A DNA stretch of 64,000 nucleotides from contig NC_083605.1 of the NCBI RefSeq assembly GCF_029168945.1, forward strand, positions 24,999,280 through 25,063,279, read 5' to 3'. Below the pieces are notes generated by a model that saw nothing but the letters and a program-made list of their open reading frames with translations, did no database searches and had not been told where the DNA came from. The translations under genes were made by a program, and so were the position numbers. Numbering within the stretch: position 1 is the stretch's first letter; each line of letters starts with the position of its first letter. This DNA is from Cannabis sativa (lineage: Eukaryota > Streptophyta > Magnoliopsida > Rosales > Cannabaceae). Below are positions 10,626 through 22,940 of the stretch, piece after piece.

Positions 10626-12501
10626 TGTTGGAAGTTATTTTACCAGGAACTTAGATCTACTCACAAGTATGTTGATTTAACAACCTAAATATGAACTTCT
10701 AAAACGATGGAAAATTAAACACATAAAAGTATCAGAAATCTTACATTGGGTGCAGCGGAATATATGTCTCCTCCCACTCAGATCTCTAACCCTTGATTCC
10801 TTTCTGTAGCAGAGTATAATCAAGATCTGAGCCCGATAGTCCTTCTTTGTTGTTTCTGAATTCTACATAGCCTTCCTCACTATGATTGAGGTATTACTTG
10901 ATGTGTGTGGGCACTACTCTAACACTTATAGATTTCAAAACAGTGAAGGAATAGAGAGAGAGAGGGTGGCGGCTCAGAGAGAATTTTCAGAGAGAAAATT
11001 CTGTCAGAATAATGTTGTGAATGTGTTATGAAAACTGAAGCCTTTGCCTTCTATTTATAGAAGACCACCCAGGGCTATGATTGAATTAATTAACATTTAA
11101 AATTGAAAAAATCAAAGGGAAAAGGGAACTTAAGTGGCCGACCTAGGCATTGTGGAAACAAGGCTTGCCACTTTTCCAACTTTCCTTTTCCTACATCGAT
11201 AGTTTCCTGTTTTGTCAAAAACTGCCAATTCCTTTGTTCAACCACATAAATGTCAAATCTAATTATTTAATAATTAAAATTAATTATCAAATAATATATT
11301 GTCATTTATTTTATTAATAATAAAACTAATTAAAGTTTCTTAATTAATAAATATGCCCTTCAAAATCTCTATTTACTGTTTTGCCCTTAATAAGTGATAA
11401 ATTCTCAAATAGACACAGTCTATCTTGAGAATTTTAATTGATTAATTAAAATCAATTAAATGAGTCTTACAAGTAATATTATCTCAACTAGTGGGGGGAC
11501 CATGGGTCTATATATCCGAGCTTCCAATAAGCAGATCTAGAATTTACCACTTAAATTCACTGACTTATTAATTCTTCGTTGAATCCACACATAGAACCCA
11601 GAATTGCACTCTCAGTATATAGAATGCTCTATATGTTCCACCATATAGACACATCATTAGTTATCCATTGTTATAATCCTAATGTGATCAATGATCCTCT
11701 ATATGGATGATTTACACTGTAAAGGGACTAAATTACCGTAACACCCTACAATGTATTTTATCCTTAAAACACTTAATCCTGTATAAATTATATTTCAACT
11801 AAGTGAAATGAGTACTCAATCATTTATCTCGTTTGGTTAAGCTCGAAGGAAATCACCCTTTGCTTACTATTCGCCAGATAGAAGCTATAGATTCCATATT
11901 TATGTTAGCGCTCCCACTCAATCGTACTACCGTGTTCTCAAAATGTATGTATTGCCCTGACCAAAAATTAGGCTTAACTAACAAATCACAGAACACGAAT
12001 AACACTCTTGAGATTGAGCCTAACCATATCAGGATTTCGATCATGTGATCTAGGATCAACTTATGATATTGAATTGAATAGATATTTACGGTAAGTTTCA
12101 AAAATCTATTTCAAAGTTCAATATCGGTCCATTCCAATGCATACTCCATGCATCCAACCTGAGCTTTACTTTAACCTATGTTCTGGAAAGAACATAACAT
12201 TTCTCCAAATGCAAGTAAACTCTGTTGTAGATTGTCATATCAGTAAAACCCAGTGTTCTGATAAATCTAGGAATACTTTATTCACATAGTCATGTTTACT
12301 TTCGACTGTGTTGGCAACACAATAAACATGATCAAGTATGTGAAAGGGGTTTGGATGAATTTATAAATCAAATAGACAAACAATTGATTAATTAAACCAA
12401 AACATACACAAATGAATGAAAAATACTTCTGTTACTTTATTGATATCGAATAATCTGGATTACATTGAAATAGAGTTTTATTTAGGGCATAAAACCCAGC
12501 A
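10626..12501 (-). repeat. Solo Copia LTR in SIRE gag, target duplication GAAAC
   Basis: A complete LTR of the A/B/C/D family (1876 bp) on the minus strand, with no internal sequence. It is flanked on both sides by GAAAC (10621-10625 and 12502-12506). The gag frame is continuous across the site apart from the insertion. A TATA box on minus lies at 11052-11060. Intra-element LTR recombination is the usual origin of such solo LTRs. Confidence 0.95.
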
Positions 12502-12506
12502 GAAAC

Positions 12507-13377
12507 TTCAAACAAGGACAACCATCTGCTGATCAAAAGAATCGAGGAATCAAGTGCAGAGAGTGTGACGGATATGGCCACATCCAGGCCGAGTGCGCAA
12601 ACACACTCAAAAAGAAGAAGGCCCTTGCAGCAACTTGGAGTGATAGTGAAGAAGAAAAGAACTCCATTGCCAGTGAAAGCACGGATGAGGATAACCAGGT
12701 ACCGACTTTCATGGCTCAAAGCTGTCACTCAGTTGAGTGAAGATGATGCAGCCTCCACTTCATCTGAAGCTGACAACGTACGGAGACAAACTGCATCTGA
12801 GGAAATGTTTACCCAATGGGAGTACATGACTAAACAGATCATAGTTCTAAAAAGCTCCCTAGAGCAAGTGGAGACTGAAAAGGGCAAGTTAGAGGACACG
12901 GTCAAAAACCTCAACAGACTTCTTGATGAGAAGGAGAATGAGATTTATAAACTCACTGCTGATCTGATTAGAACTAAGCAAGCACTGTAATTCATTCCCC
13001 CAGGCACAACTGCTATCAATCAAACCCTACAACTTCAAAAGCCTTATGGTGATCGACCCTCCTTAGGTTATAAGATGTTGTATAAACAGGGTAATGACCT
13101 GTCAGTTGAGAATTCACTCCCCTCAAATGTTGATCTGACCAAAAAGGAAGATGGGTTACCAGACATCCCAACCACCATTAACGAATTAGATTCCTCTGAG
13201 AAGAGACAAGTTCCATCTGGACCCACTAAACTAATGTTTAAAGGAAGAAGGATTGATGTAGGAAATCTGCCACAAAATGAAAAATTCATTCCAACATGTC
13301 ATTTTTGCAACAGGAAAGGTCCCGTTCGTCCCAAGTGCTATAAAATGCAGAACTACTTGAAAGTAATGATTAATTGA
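12507..13377 (+). pseudogene. SIRE-type gag, zinc-knuckle and coiled-coil part
   Basis: The continuation of gag has a CCHC knuckle (CRECDGYGHIQAEC, about 12555-12596), then an acidic stretch. After a one-base shift near 12725 comes a coiled-coil-like region rich in Glu/Lys/Leu (to 12987). After another break, 13075-13377 carries a second knuckle-like motif, CHFCNRKGPVRPKC, in which the zinc-binding His is replaced by Pro. Two knuckles with a coiled coil between fit SIRE gag. At least two frame breaks are present. Confidence 0.75.
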
Positions 13378-13769
13378 CCAATAGTTTTCCTCAACCAAAC
13401 AAATCTCAAGGGCGCAAACCTCGTCGAGAATGGAAAATAAAGTCTAAACCAATTCCAAATGTTGGATTGGTGGCAAAACTGTCTCTGTCTGCCTTTGTTG
13501 AAGGGCAGTGGTATTTTGACAATGGATGTTCTCGCCACATGACTGGAAATAAAAAATTGCTAGTTAATTACAAAGAGGAAAAGGAGGGAGCCGTGACATT
13601 TGTTGATGGCAACAAAGGGAAGATTGTTGGCAAAGGTGATGTAAATCTGAATGGAGTATCTCAGTTAACAGATGTCCTTTATGTAAAAGGGCTCAAAGCA
13701 AATCTCATCAGCATCGGTCAACTATGTGACAACAACCTCTCTGTAAGTTTTACTCAAACTCAGTGCTAG
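13374..13769 (+). pseudogene. SIRE-type aspartic protease region
   Basis: This open frame has WYFDNGCSRHMTG at about 13511-13549. The family motif is WxLDSGCSRHMTG, so the catalytic D-S/T-G has become D-N-G. The C-terminal LYVKGLKANLISIGQLCD stretch is typical of the protease to GAG-pre-integrase link. It ends at a frameshift near 13769. Inactivation is likely from the active-site change alone. Confidence 0.8.
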
Positions 13770-15089
13770 TTTCATCTAATGGGTGTGTTGTCTTAACAGA
13801 AAACAAGACTTTAGATCAGTGCTATGCAGTATGCAATACCATCGTGGGCAATCAAACTTTCCTGGATAAGCCCGACTTGTGGCACGACAGGCTGAGGCAC
13901 TTGAATTATAGAGACCTGCATAGACTGATGAAGCTTCAAGCTGTAAGGGGAATTCCTAAAATGAAGATATCCAAGGAGAGAATTTGTGGGCCATGTCAGC
14001 TTGGGAAACAGCATAAGGCATCTCATCCTCCGATCATCAGACTTCTAACCTCACGTGTGTTGGAACTAATGCATGTGGACTTGATGGGGCCAATGCAAAA
14101 TGAAAGTCTATGTGGAAAAAGATATGTAATGGTCTTAGTGGATGACTATTCTCGGTTTACCTGGGTTGAGTTCCTTAGAGAGAAATCTGAGACCTTTGGA
14201 TTCTTCTCTGCTCTAATATTGAGACTGCAAAGTGAGAAAGACTCCAAAGTTGGAAAGTATTTAGGCTAAGGAGTGATCATGAGAAAGAATTCAAAAATTC
14301 CATCTTCTCTGAGTTTTGCAATGGAATGGGAATACATCACAAATTTTCAACCCCAAAAAATCCTCAACAGAATGGAGTTGTTGAGAGAAAAAAAAAACTC
14401 TGCAAGAAATGGCTCGTGTCATGATGCAAGCCAAGGAAATATCAAAACGTTTCTGGGCAGAAGCTGTTAATACCGCTTGCTATGTGTGCAATAGAGTTCA
14501 TCTCCGCAATGGTACATCACAGACTGCCTATGAGCTATGAAAAGGGAGACCACCAAATGTTAGCCACATGCACATTATCGGATGTACGTGATATGTTCTA
14601 AATGATCGTGATCACTTAGGCAAGTTTGACCCTCGAAGCGATAAAAGGACTAACTCTGTATTAGAATCATTGAACGTAAAGTTTGATGACTTAGAAGGTA
14701 GTGGAGAAGTGAGTGTCGAGGATGATGCCCCTGTTCTCTCTAGACTTGGACCAGTCACCACTAGACCAACCCAAATGTATCCTGACACACCTACAGAGTC
14801 TCTAAACACTGAACCACCATTATCAGATTAGGTGGATGCAGATGTCAGTGGTTAGAACAGGGAAACTGAAGTTAACAGTGACATGCCCAAAGAACCCAAA
14901 CATGCCAAACTGTACAAAAATGGACCACCTTCTTGGGTTCAAAAAGCTCATCCTTAGGCAGTTGTCATAGGAGATCCAAATGACACCATGGTCACCAGAC
15001 GAAAACTGTGGAACCTATTGGCGTTCGCCTGCTATCTCTCTCAAATTGAGCCTAAAAGTGTCAAAGATGCTCTATTGGATGAATTTTAG
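13763..15089 (+). pseudogene. SIRE-type integrase (GAG-pre-integrase and core), broken
   Basis: The GAG-pre-integrase zinc domain is visible as LWHDRLRHLN (two His) and CGPCQLGKQH (two Cys). The integrase core follows with DLMGP and VDDYSRFTW, giving the first two acidic residues. A frameshift near 14269 separates the third part, where NPQQNGVVER-like sequence is followed by a FWAEAVNTACYV-like region. From about 14540 to 15089 several stops interrupt the acidic linker between integrase and RT. It is non-functional as read. Confidence 0.8.
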
Positions 15090-15833
15090 TTGGCTACAAT
15101 GCAAGATGAAATGGGAAACTTCATGAGACTTGGTGTATGGATTATGGTCCCTCGGCCTAATGGGGCAAATGTAATAGGAACAAAATGGCTATTTAAAAAT
15201 AAGTCAGAGGAATTTGGAACAGTAACTCGAAATAAAGCCAGGCTTGTTGCCCAAGGATACAGTCAGGTGGAAGGAATCGACTTCGATGAGACGTTTGCTT
15301 CAGTGGCCCGATTAGAGTCTATAAGACTTTTACTTATCATTGCATGTTTGTTTGAGATTAGACTCTTGCAAATGGATGTCAAGAGTGCATTTCTCAATGA
15401 AGTCATTCGTGAGGAAGTCTATGTCAAACAACCACAGGGATTTGAAGATCCACACCATCCCAATCATGTGTACAAGCTTAACAAAGCCTTATATGGATTG
15501 AAGCAGGCTCCACGTGCATGGTATGATCGACTCACCTCATTCCTTATCTCCCATGGCTTCGTAAGAGGTACTGCCGATAGCACTCTATTCATTAAACATC
15601 TTGACAAAGGAATTTTTGTTGGCCATATATATGTTGATGACATCATATTTGATTCAACTTGTGAAAGTGAAGTAAATACATTTGTCACATTAATGACTAG
15701 TGAGTTTGAGATGAGTTTGATAGGGGACTTTAGTTTCTTTCTAGGACTGAAAATCAAACAATTAGATCATGGCACATTCATATCACAGTCAAAGTATGTC
15801 AAGTCTATGTTAGAAAAGTTTTGGTTTTCATAG
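15090..15833 (+). pseudogene. SIRE-type Copia reverse transcriptase (247 codons open)
   Basis: The RVT_2 domain is largely intact: GTKWLFKNK, KARLVAQGY, DFDETFASVARLESIR, QMDVKSAFLN, KALYGLKQAPRAWYDR and the catalytic YVDD box at about 15631-15642. Stop codons bound it on both sides (just before 15090 and at 15833). The surrounding frame still encodes the family on either side, so these are acquired stops in a longer polyprotein, not real ends. Confidence 0.85.
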
Positions 15834-16571
15834 GTAAAGCATGCACAGACACCTATAGGCACTACAACCAAATTGTCACGTGATGAGTCTGGCGACCCTG
15901 TAGACCCCACTCTATACAAAATCATGATAGGTGGATTACTGTAGCTCACATCTAGTCGACCTGATATCTCCTTCAGTGTCGGCTTATGTGCTTGGTATAA
16001 AGCCAACCCTAAACAGTCACATCTCTCTACTGTCAAAAGAATTTTCAAATATCTTGTTGGGACTATTAACTATGGTCTCTGGTATAGCTGTGACACAAAT
16101 ACCACCTTGGTGGGATAGAGTGATTCTGATTGGGCAGGATGTCTAGATGATAGGAAAACTACTTCAGGGGGATGTTTTTACATTGTGAATAATCTAGTCT
16201 CTTGGTATAGCAAAATATAGCAGTCTATTTCACTTTCTACAGCTGAAGCAGAATATATTCCAGTCGGTAGCTGCTGCACTCAATTAATATGGTTGAACAA
16301 AATGCTTACTGATTATGGACACCCACAACACACACTGACCATTTTTTGTGACAGTACAAGTGCCATAAATATCTCTAAAAACCCCGTGCAACACTCCCGA
16401 ACTAAACACATCGACATCAGGTACCACTTTATTCGTGATCTAGTTGATTCAAATATGTTGTTAATATCTCATGTGCCCAAAACTAATCAACTAGCAGATT
16501 TATTCAGTAAAGCTTTAAATACTCAAACTTTTACTCACTTAAGAACATGTATTGGTCTCTGTACCATCTAA
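15834..16571 (+). pseudogene. SIRE-type RNase H region
   Basis: Same frame as the RT, with several TAG stops between 15834 and 16220. Recognisable pieces are the SDSDWAGCLDDRKTTSGG and STAEAEYI motifs, then the open stretch 16293-16571 with CDSTSAINISKNP and ADLFSKAL, the end of the Copia polyprotein. The acidic residues of RNase H are still present. The polyprotein stop is at 16571. Confidence 0.8.
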
Positions 16572-17515
16572 ACTGTTCTCAGTGACATCTAGTAAAATAT
16601 TTTTGTCTCTGAGTGTTCTTATACTTCACGACATGACTTGAGCATTGTGTTGTCATTTCTATCACCATCTCCTGAGAGCTATTTAGAATGATACTGATCT
16701 TGAATCTTCTCCAGATAAAAAGGCTACCTCTTCCAGATGCAATGGGAAGAGCTCTCTTAAACCTATTTACTAATAAGTAGTATGCTCCTTCTATATTAGT
16801 TCTTGTGGTACAAAAGAGGATGGCTACATCTCTGGAAGAGAGTGAAAGCCATGTTTGGGTAATATAGAAAAAAAAGCAAGAGTGGTTTTTTTTTTAAAAA
16901 AAAAGGCGTCTGAAAAAAAAACAAATATATACAAATAAAAAAAAGTTTGTGTTTAATTGAGGGAGTGGTCTAGAAGATCTCTTCTCTTTCCAGACCACAT
17001 GAGGACACTCTTCACACACTTATGGAGATTCAAGATTTAGTGTTGCTCATGTGTCATTGGGGTTTGGTGTGCTGAAGTGATCTGTTGCTCATGCTGTGTA
17101 TTTTTTGTTATGCTCAGAGGCTTCATTCCAGTTATTGACCAGTTGTTAACTGTTTTTTTTCTAAAATTTTTGAGTATCTCTAAGTGTCTATCTCTTATCT
17201 CATTTGTCATGGGTTGTTCATGTATATTGCTGGCATATTTGAAATAGTTAGTTCATTATGCTCACAATACCTGATGACTATGTGGTTGTTTCATTTTTTG
17301 TACCAGAACGTGTGGTGGAAACTATTCAACTTGGGCGTGTATATCTCATTTTAGCAAAATTCAAATTTTTTAAAAAAATAAATAAATGTTTTTCTTTTCA
17401 TGGTCAGCCTGTGTCAGGGTGCCTCTACTTAAGGCCTAAGGAAAGTGAATAGTCTCTCTCTCACTTTACGCTCAGAAACCTTAAGACCTGTAGCTTTTAA
17501 ATTTCTCTGTCTACA
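16572..17515 (+). other. Spacer between SIRE pol and env-like ORF
   Basis: Non-coding in all frames that I can support. It has A- and T-runs near 16868-16945 and a pyrimidine-rich segment before the ATG at 17516. In SIRE elements a comparable gap separates pol from the third ORF, which is thought to be expressed by readthrough or splicing. Confidence 0.5.
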
Positions 17516-18779
17516 ATGGAGAATATTGCTTCCATGGTGGTGACCCCTATTGCCATTCTCATCCAACCATCGATATCTCATGTTGATCCTGCAATCGAAC
17601 CTATAGTTGGGACTAGTATGACTATTCCATGTCATGCCATTGTCCCTTACCAATCGGAGGTTGGTGCTTCTGCTTGCCTTCCAAGTCCTGAGTCGACTCC
17701 GTCTCCGGCATCACCTCCAGTCATTCAAAAACCTCACACATTTCAAGGTAAGGCTCCTCCCCTGTCTAAAAAGGCTTCCTCTTCTTTGTCATCAACCCGT
17801 CAAACCGTGTCGAAAAGAGTTACTCGTTCCTCTTCGAGTTTACAGTCTCCTTCGTCCCCTGTCCAGCCTTCGTCTGTGCATGAATCAAAACCCGTAGGAC
17901 CTCCTCGTCCTCCATCTAAGGTTTCTATTCCTCCCAAAAGCAGAGAAAGGGTTCAGCCAAAAAGAAAGTCTTCACGTGATACCTTGTATCACCCACCTAA
18001 AAAGAAATCCAAGACCAAGCCTATTCCAGTCCCATCTACAGACTTGTCTCCCAAACAGTCATCCAAAGCCTCTAAAAAGTCAAAACTTCCAAAAGACCCT
18101 ATATCAACGGTCGACCCATCCTCTGTTCAATGCTTTGTTGATGCCTCCAAAGCATTTGTATACCAACGATGGTTTGGTAGTCGTGAGTTTTGGTTCGAAC
18201 AAGTGGTGATGTTAGATGATTTTCCTGACCTGCATGATTTTTTAAAAATTAGGAAATGGGTTAACACGGTCACTAACTTGTCTCCCCCTCATCCAATTTT
18301 AGTTCGTGAATTCTATGCCAATCTAGATAGGACTGTTATAGCTGAGGGTCATCCAGGGTGTGTGAGTGCATTTGTTAAGGGTCATCGTGTTCCGTTTGGT
18401 CCATCTACAATTGTATGCATTTTGAAAGTTGAGTCTGTCAGAAATCCAACATATGGGAAACAATTCAATCCAGATGAAACTATGATGGGTAGAGTGCTAA
18501 CTTGCAGGGAGGACTATCTTTGGGACAAACAAGAAATTATAGTTACTCATCTAACTCCTTTCTATAGGGTTCTTCATCGGGTAGCTTTGTACAATTAGTT
18601 TCCTAATTCCCATTTGTCCTCAGTTACACTTGAAATTGGCAAGTTCTTTTATGCTGTAGGAACTCATGTTTTCATTAATCTGTCATCTCTCATCTTTGAA
18701 AGGATACGCAAAGCCTCAGAAACAACTGGAACTCGTAACAAACTACCCTTTCCAAGCCTTGTTCAACGAGTGGTCATGG
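17516..18779 (+). pseudogene. Env-like / 'putative plant transposon protein' ORF of SIRE element
   Basis: Open for 360 codons from the ATG at 17516. Residues 1-200 are Ser/Pro/Lys-rich and low-complexity (many PPS, SSS and KKSK runs). Residues 200-360 form a folded-looking region with EFYANLDRTV, VKGHRVPFGP and LHRVALYN, resembling the domain listed as putative plant transposon protein (PF20167-like). A single TAG at 18596-18598 sits where the family has Trp; the same frame continues open to 18779 with further family sequence (FFYAVGTHVF, LPFPSL). Element B's LTR then cuts it. No convincing signal peptide or membrane segment is seen. Function is unknown. Confidence 0.65.
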
Positions 18780-20643
18780 TGTTGGAATTATTTTACCAAG
18801 ATCTTAGATCTACTCACAAGTATGTTGTTTAACATCCTAAATATGAACTTCTAAAATGATATGAAATAAACACATATAAAGTATGAGAAACCTTACAGTG
18901 GTTGCAGCGGAATAATATGTCTCCTTCCACTCAGATCTCTAATTCTTGTATCCTTTCTGTCGTAGAGTATTATCAAGATCTGACTCCGAATGTCCTTCTT
19001 GTTGAATCTGGATTCTTCACGATCTTCCACACTATGATTGAGGTACCACTTGATGTGTGTGGGCACTACTCATTCACTCAAGGGGTTCAAATCAATAATG
19101 AAGGATAAAGAAAGATAAGTAGCGGCTAGTTTAGGTAGAAGGCACTCATGTTTTTCTCTGAAAGGAATAAGATGCATCATCTTTTTCTGAAGCCATCACT
19201 ATCTATTTATAGTATGCCACCTAGGGTTAGGTTTGAATTATTTGGCATTAAAATAATGAAAATATTAAATGGTAAAACCTACATAAGTGGCCGGCCAAGG
19301 CTTGTGGATATGGGCCCCACTTTTGCAACTTGTTGTTTTATCATTTCTACATTTCATTTTCTCAAAAACGCCAATTTTCAAATTCAATCATTTAAATGCC
19401 AATTTCAACTATTTAATAACTAAAATTAATTATTGAATAATATTATCATTTAATATATTTATTAATTAAACTAGCCAAAGTCTCTTAATTAATAAATATA
19501 CCCTATAAACTCTTTCTTTACAATTTTGCCCTTGCTTAGTGAAAAATTCACAAACTAGACATAGTCTAATTTTAGAATTATAATTGATTAATCAAAATCA
19601 ATTAAGTGAGTCTTACAAGCAGTATTGTCTCAACTAGTGTGGGGACCATGGGCCTATATATCTGAGCTTCCAATAAGCAGATCAAGAACTTACCACTTAA
19701 ATTTACTGACTTATTAATTCTTTGTTGCATCCACGTATAGAACTCAGAATTGCACTCTCAGCTATATAGAACGCTCTATATGCTCCACCACATAGACACG
19801 CTATTAATTATCCATTGTTATAATCCTAATTTGATCAATGATCCTCTATATAGATGATCTACATTGAATAGGGACTAAAATTACTGTAACACCCTTCAAT
19901 GTATTTTATCCTTAAAACACTTAGCCCCGTATAAATGATTTTTCAGCTAAGTGAAATGAATATTTAACCATTTATCTCTGTTTGGCCAAGCTCGAAGGAG
20001 ATCATCTTTTACTTTCTATTCGCCAGATAGAAGCTATAGATTCCATATTTATGTTTAGCGCTCCCAATCAATTGCACTATCGTGTTCCCAAAATGTACGT
20101 ATCACCCTGACCCAGAAGTACGCTTAACTAACAAATCAAAGAACACAAATAACACTCTTGAGATTGAACCTAATCATATCAGGATTAAGATCATTTGATC
20201 TAGGATCAACTAGGTGATATTGAATTGAATAGATATTATGGTAAGTTTAATAAATCTATATCAAAGTTCAATATCGGTCCCTTCCGATGCATACTCCATG
20301 CATCTAACCCAAGCTTTACTCTGACCTATGCTCTGGAAAGAACATAGCATTTATGCAAGTAAAGTATGTTGTAGATTGTCATATCAGTAAAACCCAGTAT
20401 TCTGATAAATCTAGGAATCTTTATTCACATAATCTTGATTACTTTCCATTGTGATGACGACACAATAAACAAGAATATAAATGTGAAAAGGGTTTGGATG
20501 AATTATAAATCAAATTAACAAGTAATTGATAATGCGAACCAAAAATTACACAAATGAATGAAAAATACTTCTATTTCTTTATTGATATTGAATAATACGG
20601 ATTACATTGAATTTGAGTTTTATTTAGGGCATAAAACCCAACA
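18780..20643 (-). repeat. Copia LTR of element B (3' LTR, 1864 bp)
   Basis: Same family as the other Copia LTRs. Ends are TGTTGGAAT (18780) and CCCAACA (20643). A TATA box on minus lies at 19204-19212. It interrupts the env-like ORF of the SIRE element. Confidence 0.9.
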
Positions 20644-20658
20644 AACTTCCACTTGCAC
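20644..20658 (-). other. Polypurine tract of element B
   Basis: The minus strand reads GTGCAAGTGGAAGTT directly before the LTR start, the same site as in element D with one change. Confidence 0.7.
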
Positions 20659-20672
20659 TAATATCAAACTAA

Positions 20673-21076
20673 TCAGTACATATCAATTAATCCTAAATTC
20701 TGACGGTTCTTTTCGAATACAGTTCCTGCCAAGACTTTGGTGAATGGATCAACTAGGTTATCCTCTGTGTCCACTTTCTCCACCAGTACATCCCCTCTTG
20801 CCACATATTCGCTGATGATGTGATACTTCCTTTCTATATGCTTGCTCCTTTTGTGGCTTCGAGGCTCCTTACTGTTGGCTATGGCTCCAGTGTTATCACA
20901 AAGCAAAACTAGAGGCTTTTCCATTCCATGCACGACACTGAGTCCAGTGAAGAACTTTCTGAGCCAGACAAGTTCTTTGGCAGCCTCTGCAGCAGCTATG
21001 TATTCTACCTCCATGGTAGAGTCTGAAATCGCGGTTTGTTTAGCACTTCTCCAAACCACTTCTCTACCCCCAAGAG
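20673..21076 (-). pseudogene. Copia RNase H, C-terminal part of element B pol
   Basis: This open minus-strand frame has GGREVVWRSAKQ, DSTMEVEYIAAAEAAKE and CDNTGAIANSKEP, then a conserved C-terminal end finishing …LGLIDMY. The upstream half of the gene is on the far side of element C (48740 onward): the sequences join in RNase H at the shared TAAAT. The codons to the right of 21077 in the open frame come from element C's LTR and are not part of the gene. Confidence 0.85.
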
Positions 21077-21081
21077 TAAAT

Positions 21082-22925
21082 TGCTGGGTTTCGTGCCTTA
21101 AATAAAACACATTTCAATATAATCAGATTTACTTATTAATAAAGATCAGAAATAACATTTTATGTTGCATGGTTCACATGATTTATTTCAGGATTATATA
21201 TATAATGTATGAATTCTATTTAAGTCCAGAACATATGAATTTGTTAATGATTATAGTGTTGTCAGCACAGTGGAATATAATCTTAATTATATGTTCGAAT
21301 GTTTATTCCCTGATTTGTCAGAACACTGGATTTAGACTGACATGGTATAATCAGCGATAGGTATTCTTACACCTTGGAAAAGTGTTATGTTCTTTCCAGG
21401 ACATTGGCAAAGTTTACCAGTATTGGATGTATGGAGTATACATCGGAAGGGACCGATATTGAACTTTGATTAGATATATTAAAATTTACCATAATATCTA
21501 TTCAATTCAATATCACTTTTTGATCCTAGATCAAATGATCTTAATCCTGATATGGTTAGGTTCGATCTCAAGAGTACTATACATGGTCTTTGATTTGTTA
21601 GTTAAGCCTACTTTTGGGTCAGGGTGATACGTACATTTTGGGAATATGATAGTATAATTGAGTGGGAGCGCTACCATAAATATGGAATCTATAACTTCTA
21701 TAGGAATTAAGAAGTGAAACGATGATATCCTTCGAGCTTGGCTAAACAGAGATAAATGGTGGAGATCTCATTTCACTTTGCTGAAATATCATTTATACGG
21801 AGCTAAGTGTTTTAAGGATAAAATACATTGAAGGTGTAACAGTAACTTAGTGCCTTTTTAATGTAGATCATTTATTAGAGGGTCATTGATCACATTAGGA
21901 TTATAACAATGGATAACTAATGACGTGCCTATATCATGGAACATATAGAGCGTTTTATATGACTGAGAGTGCAATTCCAAGTTCTAAGAGTGGATTCAAT
22001 AAGGAATTAATAAGTTAGTGAATTTACTTGGTAAATTCGGTTCGACTTATTGGAAGCTCGGTTATATAGACCCATGGTCCCCATACTAGTTGAGACCATA
22101 CAGCTTGTAAGACTCAATTAATTGATTTTAATTAATCAATTAAAATTCTAAAGTTAGACTATGTCTACTTTATGAATTTTCACTAAGCAAGGGCGAAATT
22201 GTAAAAAAAAAAGAGATTCTAGGTTTATATATTAATTAAGATACTTTATATGTCTAAATTAATAAATATATTAAATGGCAATATAATTTAATAATTATTT
22301 TTAAGTTATTAAATAATTAGAATTGGTATTCAAATGGTTAAATTGAAAAATTGGCATTTTTGAGAAAATGGGAATGAGAAATAACAAAATGGAAAAGTTG
22401 CAAAGCGAGGCCCAATTTCCTTATATGGGTCGACCACTATGCATAGGCTTTTACCATTTATAGTTTTTATTATTTTAATGCCATACAATTCTAACCTAAA
22501 CCTAGATGACATTCTATAAATAGAAAGTGTATGCTTCAGGAAACAATGTACTTGCATCTCATTCCTTCAGAGCAAACTTTCTACACGCCACTTTCTCTCT
22601 CTTTTCCTCTCTACAATTTCAAAATCCTTGAGTGATAGAGTAGTGCCCACACACATCAAGTGGTACCTCAATCATAGTATGTAAGACTATGGAAAATCAG
22701 CATCAAAGAAGGAGAGAAAGTGATCCAGATTCAGATCTTGATAATGCTACAGAAAGGAATCTAGGGCTAGAGATCTGAATGGAAGGAGTCATTATATTCC
22801 GCTCCACCCAATGTAAGGTTTTCTTAAACTCTTATGTGTTTATTTCATTGTTTTAGAATTCATATTAGGATGTTAATGAAACATACTTGGTAGTAAATCT
22901 AGATCCTGGTAAAATATTTCTAACA
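21082..22925 (+). repeat. 5' LTR of Copia element C (1844 bp)
   Basis: Starts TGCTGGGTTTCGTGCC (the family has TGTTGGG) and ends CTAACA before the primer site. A TATA box lies at 22514-22522, and the region after it matches the untranslated leader of the other LTR copies. Confidence 0.92.
22514..22522 (+). promoter_or_regulatory. TATA box in element C 5' LTR
   Basis: CTATAAATA stands in the same place in all full LTR copies of the family (in the 3' LTR at 48318-48326), about 400 bp before the LTR end. This is the likely core promoter of the element. Confidence 0.6.
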
Positions 22926-22927
22926 AC

Positions 22928-22940
22928 TGGCGCCAGAGCC
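22928..22940 (+). other. Primer binding site of element C (variant)
   Basis: TGGCGCCAGAGCC, two bases after the LTR. It matches the initiator tRNA-Met complement (TGGTATCAGAGCC) except for three bases after TGG. Confidence 0.75.

Larger units (their letters stand above)
10217..18779 (+). mobile_element. SIRE/Maximus-type Copia element, 5'-truncated
   Basis: Plus-strand order is gag, protease, integrase, RT, RNase H, spacer, env-like ORF, which is the layout of SIRE-lineage Copia elements. There is no 5' LTR; sequence starts inside gag at about 10217 against element D. A solo LTR (10626-12501) splits gag, and element B (18780 onward) splits the env-like ORF. Multiple stops and shifts make it non-functional. 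Confidence 0.8.
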
